A stretch of DNA of 11,513 nucleotides from Oscillospiraceae bacterium (GTDB taxonomy: Bacteria; Bacillota; Clostridia; Oscillospirales; Oscillospiraceae), in NCBI GenBank assembly GCA_017405545.1, contig JAFRAF010000291.1, positions 1 through 11,513 on the forward strand. The letters are read 5' to 3'. Below are positions 7,491 through 11,513 of this stretch, piece by piece. Every line of letters begins with the position of its first letter. Within the stretch, counting starts at the first letter, position 1. Below the pieces are notes generated by a model. The model ran no database searches. It saw only the letters and a list, made by a program, of their open reading frames with translations, and had not been told where the DNA came from. The position numbers were made by a program, and so were the translations under genes.

Positions 7491-7744
7491 GAGAATTTTT
7501 CCGCGCTGACAGCAGGCGGCCCTTCTTCCGTGGGACCGCTGCCCGCGCGGGAGAGTTCAGATACGCACGGAGGGATTGTGCAGGGGGTTCCGATCTCCCC
7601 CGTTAGCGTCAAATCCGATGCAAAAACGGGGGCTTTCCAATAAGCTCCCGTTTTGCACTCAAGCTGCAGACAAAGTGCCTGCAGCTTGAGTAAGAAGATT
7701 TATTTTGCTGTCCGTATATCGGTCAGCTTATAAAGGGGACTGCG
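7491..7744. other. Non-coding gap with several hairpins
   Basis: About 250 bases between the operon promoter and the small lipoprotein gene. No open frame here has a start and ribosome binding site. It holds a GGGGG/CCCCC hairpin (7583-7587 with 7597-7601) and the two larger hairpins listed separately. I see no plus-strand promoter. Confidence 0.5.
7619..7691 (-). terminator. Tandem hairpins after the small lipoprotein gene, probable terminator
   Basis: Two adjacent stem-loops. The first reached from the lipoprotein gene (7691-7657) has a perfect 13-bp stem built on CTCAAGCTGCAG with a nine-base loop but no T-run. The second (7657-7619) pairs TGCAAAA and CGGG arms with one bulge and one A-C mismatch, and its 3' arm holds TTTTTGC, which could serve as the U-tract. 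They begin about 54 bases after the stop codon at 7745. On the plus strand the second hairpin folds slightly better (G-U in place of A-C), so orientation is not certain. Confidence 0.5.
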
Positions 7745-8083
7745 TCAGTTCTGCTGGGCAGCGTCGGCCTCGGCGGTCTCGGCGGTCTCAGCCTCTGCGG
7801 GGGCCTCGTCGGCCTGGGCCTCATCGGCAGCGGCCTCGGTGTCGGCCTGAGCGTCGTCGGCAGCGGCGGCCTCGTCAGCGGCCTCGCCCTCGTCAGCCTC
7901 AGCGGTCTCGTCGGCCTCAGCCTCCTCGGCTGCGGCGCCATCGTCAGCGGTCTGGGCCTCGGTCTGGGTATCAGCGGTGTCGGCGGGAGCGGTGTCGGCG
8001 GTATCGTCAGGGGTACCGCAGGCCGCAAGCGCAAAGCACATGGCCAGGGCGAGGATCAGTGCAAGGATACGGGTTTTCTTCAT
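7745..8083 (-). CDS. Small highly acidic Ala/Glu/Asp/Thr-rich lipoprotein
   Basis: A 112-residue lipoprotein of unknown role. The signal peptide MKKTRILALILALAMC leads to lipobox LAAC with Cys22. The mature ~90 residues after the cysteine use only A, D, E, T, Q, G, P and N: no basic, aromatic, aliphatic-branched, Leu, Met, His or Ser residue. It should be lipid-anchored outside the membrane, disordered and strongly negative. The ATG at 8083 is chosen because AGGAGG lies eight bases upstream and the product is a standard signal peptide; an in-frame ATG at 8113 would add ten residues but has only a weak, close AGGA. GC-rich repeats of GCC, GAG and GAC codons leave other frames open here too, but only this one has signal, lipobox and ribosome binding site. 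It may be a surface spacer or a relic of a longer lipoprotein; similar short lipoproteins occur in Clostridia. Confidence 0.8.
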   Translation of the reverse strand: MKKTRILALILALAMCFALAACGTPDDTADTAPADTADTQTEAQTADDGAAAEEAEADETAEADEGEAADEAAAADDAQADTEAAADEAQADEAPAEAETAETAEADAAQQN

Positions 8084-8405
8084 TGTTTTTACCTCCTGTT
8101 TCAGTTTTTTCATTTATCCTCACAGCGGGGTGTTGTCCCCAGCTGATGCGGCAATTATACAGCCGGGCCACGGGTAAATGATTAACCCGGAGTGAAGTTT
8201 ATTGAAACAAGCCCTGAACAAATCATTAAGATTAATCCTTTATTAAAAGCCTGTTCATTCTTTCCCGGCAAGGGGGCCCCGGGCGGGCTTTTTCCGCAGG
8301 GGAAAAACCTCCCGAAAAATTAACGGATTTCATGTTTTCATTTTAAGGGAAATGTATTATACTAAGGAAAACAGGCCGAAAACGCCCGGTTGGGAGGAAT
8401 GCAGT
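8084..8405. promoter_or_regulatory. Divergent intergenic region: lipoprotein promoter (-) and J-domain gene promoter (+)
   Basis: 322 bases between two divergent genes. For the minus-strand lipoprotein there is a perfect -10 box TATAAT (8159-8154) but no recognisable -35 box at a workable distance; instead a near-perfect 19-base palindrome, CGGGTAAATGATTAACCCG (8171-8189), covers the -35 region. The lipoprotein leader also contains a CAGC-GGGG/CCCC-GCTG hairpin (8123-8145) with one bulged base. The rest (about 8200-8330) is AT-rich then GC-rich, with nothing further I can name. Confidence 0.5.
8335..8363 (+). promoter_or_regulatory. Probable promoter of the J-domain gene
   Basis: TTTTCA (8335-8340), 17 bases, then TATACT (8358-8363). 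The -10 differs from consensus by one base and the -35 by two. It would start transcription about 35 bases before the ATG at 8406. An ATG at 8352 in the same frame falls inside this promoter and is not used. Confidence 0.6.
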
Positions 8406-9095
8406 ATGGCCGCAGATCCGTTTCAGGTCCTGGGTGTGCCCAGAAGCGCCACAGAGGACGAGATAAAAAGCGCATATCGCAGGCTTGCGAAAAAGTATCA
8501 TCCCGATCTGCATCCGGACGACCCGGAGGCGGCTAAGAGGATGAACGAGATAAACGTGGCCTATGATACAATAAAGAACCCCTCCAGCCAGAGCTACTAC
8601 AGCCAGCAGGGCTACGGTCAGCAGGGCTACGGTCAGCATAGCTACGGTCAGCAGGGGCAGAGCTATTACAGCCAGCAGAGCCACAGCTACACCGACCCCA
8701 ACAACTACTACACCGGCTGGTACGGCTGGAAGAGCACCCACACACGGGAGAACTCCGAGGGCTTCTACAACGGCTGGCGCTACGTCACCTGGGATGAGTT
8801 CGACAGGCAGCGCAGCCGCCAGAGCCAGACCCGCCGGGGACACAGTCTGCTGTATTATATTATCATGGGCATGTTAATATTCAGCGTTGTGCGGACTATT
8901 CTGGCCTACTGGATCTTCCGCTACGACCCGGACTACAGCAGCTACAGCGAGTATGTAAATCCCTACAGCGAGAGCGAGACCCTTCCCCAGGAGGATGAAC
9001 AGCCGTCCATGGGCGACAAGAGGGACTCCTACCCCTATTACTACTTCTACGGCGCTCCTCAGCCAGGCCAGAACGGTGAATCGCACGAATCCTGA
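8406..9095 (+). CDS. Membrane-anchored J-domain (DnaJ-like) protein with Tyr/Gln/Gly repeats
   Basis: A 229-residue J-domain protein, expected to recruit and stimulate an Hsp70 (DnaK). Residues about 4-58 are a J domain with the essential HPD tripeptide at 32-34 (KKYHPDLHPDD) and helix IV region NEINVAYDTIKN. It has no Gly/Phe, zinc-finger or C-terminal substrate domains, so it is a type III J protein. Residues 63-91 are low complexity: SYYSQQ, three near-identical GYGQQ units, GQ, SYYSQQ. A Trp/Tyr/Arg-rich stretch follows, then one membrane span at about 148-171 (LLYYIIMGMLIFSVV), then a Tyr/Ser/Pro/Glu-rich tail. If the J domain faces the cytoplasm, the tail is outside. The start is fixed by GGAGG (8393-8397), eight bases before ATG, and by the J domain beginning there. 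The gene is monocistronic, with a shared terminator after it. Client or partner is unknown. Confidence 0.85.
   Translation: MAADPFQVLGVPRSATEDEIKSAYRRLAKKYHPDLHPDDPEAAKRMNEINVAYDTIKNPSSQSYYSQQGYGQQGYGQHSYGQQGQSYYSQQSHSYTDPNNYYTGWYGWKSTHTRENSEGFYNGWRYVTWDEFDRQRSRQSQTRRGHSLLYYIIMGMLIFSVVRTILAYWIFRYDPDYSSYSEYVNPYSESETLPQEDEQPSMGDKRDSYPYYYFYGAPQPGQNGESHES
8610..8654 (+). repeat. Three tandem 15-base repeats coding for (G/S)YGQ(Q/H)
   Basis: Three head-to-tail copies of GGCTACGGTCAGCAG (8610-8624, 8625-8639, 8640-8654), differing by a base or so. They are flanked by matching SYYSQQ-coding segments (8592-8609 and 8661-8678). The near-identical copies suggest recent expansion by slippage and possible length variation between strains. 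Confidence 0.9.
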
Positions 9096-9114
9096 GAGGG
9101 ACAATGACAAAGAA

Positions 9115-9155
9115 AACAGACTGCATCAGCTTTCCGATGCAGTCTGTTATTTTTT
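9115..9155. terminator. Bidirectional terminator between convergent genes
   Basis: A perfect 13-bp stem (9115-9127 with 9136-9148) with an eight-base loop. On the plus strand ATTTTTTATG follows, ending the J-domain gene 20 bases after its stop. On the minus strand a T-rich run (TTTTCTTTG) follows, so it can also end the convergent DUF3267 gene, whose stop is at 9201. Confidence 0.9.
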
Positions 9156-9200
9156 ATGCTGTTCTGCTCTATGCGGCACGGGACGATAACGCCGGCTCGC

Positions 9201-9851
9201 TTAAGCCCTCTCGCGCAGGAACACAACTCCGCCGGCCTTGGTGGGGTGGTCGTAGTACAGGACCTCCTGTCCGCCGCCTTTAAAGCCCATGAGCTTCGCC
9301 GCCACCATGATGTCCCCGGCGGCGGAGACCGTCATTATCAGCCCTGTCAAAAGCATGGGCAGGGAGCCGCAGAATACGGCCCAAACGGCGGGGACTATGC
9401 CCAGCAGGACGAGGGGCATCAGGGCCCCCAGTATGTACACGCCCTTTGAAAGGGGCGCCGTACAGCAGCAGTAGGGGGTGAGGTACTCCTTCATGAAGCC
9501 GAACTCTATATTCCTCATCCCGGCGGACGCCCCCCAGGTGAGGCCGTGTATCAGCTCGTGGACAACGATGAGTACCGCCAGGACCGCAATGAAGACGATA
9601 TAGCCCTTTATCGTGAAATTTGTGATATCAGCACCCCTGTTTTTCAGGAAAAACAGGGCTATGCCTGTTATGAACACGGGCACGGTCAGCACAAGGGCGA
9701 ACAGGTTGGCTTTGATTATGCCCACGGTTATCTCCCGCAGCTCATAGCCCTGCCCCCGCAGCTCCTCAGCCGTCTTGTTGAAGCGTTCAAGCCGCCGCTC
9801 CTCGGCGGGGCTGAGCTTCCTGTTTTCCTCGCTGTCTCTTTTTTTCTTCAT
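9201..9851 (-). CDS. DUF3267-family zincin-like membrane protein
   Basis: A 216-residue integral membrane protein of the DUF3267 (putative zincin peptidase) family. A charged N-terminal ~40 residues precede hydrophobic spans at about 43-68, 80-97, 136-160 and 163-186. The HELIH motif (residues 98-102) lies at the end of the second span, as in site-2-type membrane metalloproteases, and Asp180 in AAGDIMVA is a candidate third metal ligand. The C-terminal DHPTKAGGVVF (201-211) is typical of the family. A run of three cysteines (128-130, PYCCCTAP) is unusual. Family members are mostly uncharacterised and proteolysis is inferred from the motif. The ATG at 9851 has GAGGAG upstream. The gene has its own strong promoter and a ~130-base leader, and converges on the J-domain gene. 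Confidence 0.85.
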   Translation of the reverse strand: MKKKRDSEENRKLSPAEERRLERFNKTAEELRGQGYELREITVGIIKANLFALVLTVPVFITGIALFFLKNRGADITNFTIKGYIVFIAVLAVLIVVHELIHGLTWGASAGMRNIEFGFMKEYLTPYCCCTAPLSKGVYILGALMPLVLLGIVPAVWAVFCGSLPMLLTGLIMTVSAAGDIMVAAKLMGFKGGGQEVLYYDHPTKAGGVVFLRERA

Positions 9852-9910
9852 GGCTCATTCTCCTCACAGGCCGCCGGTCTCCCCGCGTTAGCTCCTTTTC
9901 GCCGTTCCCG

Positions 9911-9930
9911 CACCCCGTCAAAGCGGGGTG
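9911..9930 (-). other. Hairpin in the leader of the DUF3267 gene
   Basis: Seven-bp stem CACCCCG / CGGGGTG with a six-base loop, inside the ~130-base leader between the promoter and the ATG at 9851. No T-run follows, so it is not a terminator. It does not match a riboswitch class I know. Confidence 0.45.
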
Positions 9931-9991
9931 AATGACAAAAGCAGCCGACAAGCCGAAAACGCAGTGTGCCGGGCAGTCTGTTTTCAAGCAG

Positions 9992-10020
9992 ATTATACCA
10001 TTCGCGCCGCAAACCGTCAA
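9992..10020 (-). promoter_or_regulatory. Strong sigma-A promoter of the DUF3267 gene
   Basis: On the minus strand, TTGACG (10020-10015), 17 bases ending in TGG, then TATAAT (9997-9992): near-consensus with an extended -10. It lies just after the ftsH terminator, so the gene is transcribed separately. Confidence 0.88.
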
Positions 10021-10030
10021 ATTCGGAAGT

Positions 10031-10066
10031 ACAAAAAACAAGCGCGCCGCAAGCCGCAGCGCGCTC
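10031..10066 (-). terminator. Rho-independent terminator of ftsH
   Basis: On the minus strand, AGCGCGC pairs with GCGCGCT (10065-10059 with 10047-10041); the stem extends inward through one U-G pair and two GC pairs around a five-base loop, and TGTTTTTTG follows. It starts about 30 bases after the ftsH stop codon. Confidence 0.9.
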
Positions 10067-10095
10067 GAATCATCATTGTTAACTCTTATTTCGGA

Positions 10096-11513
<1,418 letters not shown>

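Noticed and set aside
7583..7691. Short repeats as a possible CRISPR array
   Set aside because: The elements are inverted repeats forming hairpins, not direct repeats separated by unique spacers.
7723..8034. Arg/Pro-rich frame on the minus strand and Arg/Gln-rich frame on the plus strand across the small lipoprotein
   Set aside because: GC-rich triplet repeats leave all frames open; only the chosen frame has a signal peptide, lipobox and ribosome binding site.
8610..8654. Tandem 15-base repeats as a regulatory or origin-type iteron array
   Set aside because: They lie in frame within the J-domain gene and encode a regular peptide repeat, so a coding explanation suffices.
9787..10041. 84-codon minus-strand open frame over the DUF3267 leader
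   Set aside because: Its start lies upstream of the promoter, it overlaps the DUF3267 start in another frame, and it has no ribosome binding site.

Overview
The window looks like chromosome of a GC-rich, low-sporulation-signal Clostridia-type Firmicute, most likely an Oscillospiraceae/Ruminococcaceae-like gut anaerobe. This is inferred from strong AGGAGG-type ribosome binding sites, TTGACA/TATAAT promoters in AT-rich gaps between GC-rich genes, lipobox lipoproteins, a YtrA-type GntR regulator, a stand-alone phosphotransacetylase and a QueG-like ferredoxin protein. No RNA gene, CRISPR array, insertion sequence or phage gene is visible.

Layout. 46-1011 (+) is a QueG-like double [4Fe-4S] protein. 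A 370-base AT-rich gap with a good promoter leads to pta (1382-2356, +), which ends in a strong terminator. A modular lipoprotein with a VanY-type D,D-carboxypeptidase domain follows (2552-4150, +), with its own promoter and terminator. Facing it is a tightly overlapping minus-strand operon: a YtrA-like GntR repressor (7408-7043), an ABC ATPase (7046-6153) and an ABC-2 permease with a large C-terminal extracytoplasmic domain (6178-4289). Its promoter is followed directly by an inverted repeat, AGTGTA-N13-TACACT, the spacing described for the Bacillus subtilis YtrA operator. Next come paired hairpins, a tiny acidic lipoprotein (8083-7745, -), a divergent J-domain membrane protein with a Tyr/Gln/Gly tandem repeat (8406-9095, +), a convergent DUF3267 zincin-like membrane protein (9851-9201, -), and the 3' two thirds or so of ftsH (11513-10096, -), cut by the window end.

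How the genes relate. Apart from the three-gene GntR/ABC operon, most genes appear monocistronic, each with its own promoter, terminator or both. The theme is mainly cell envelope and protein quality control (VanY lipoprotein, envelope ABC exporter, small lipoprotein, membrane J-protein, membrane zincin, FtsH), beside acetate/acetyl-CoA metabolism (Pta) and a possible tRNA-modification-type redox protein. This grouping is positional; nothing shows the genes act as one system. I found no convincing wholly new system. The best leads are the self-regulated ABC operon with its sensor-like permease domain, the J-domain protein with a prion-like repeat, and the lipoprotein whose mature part uses only eight amino-acid types.
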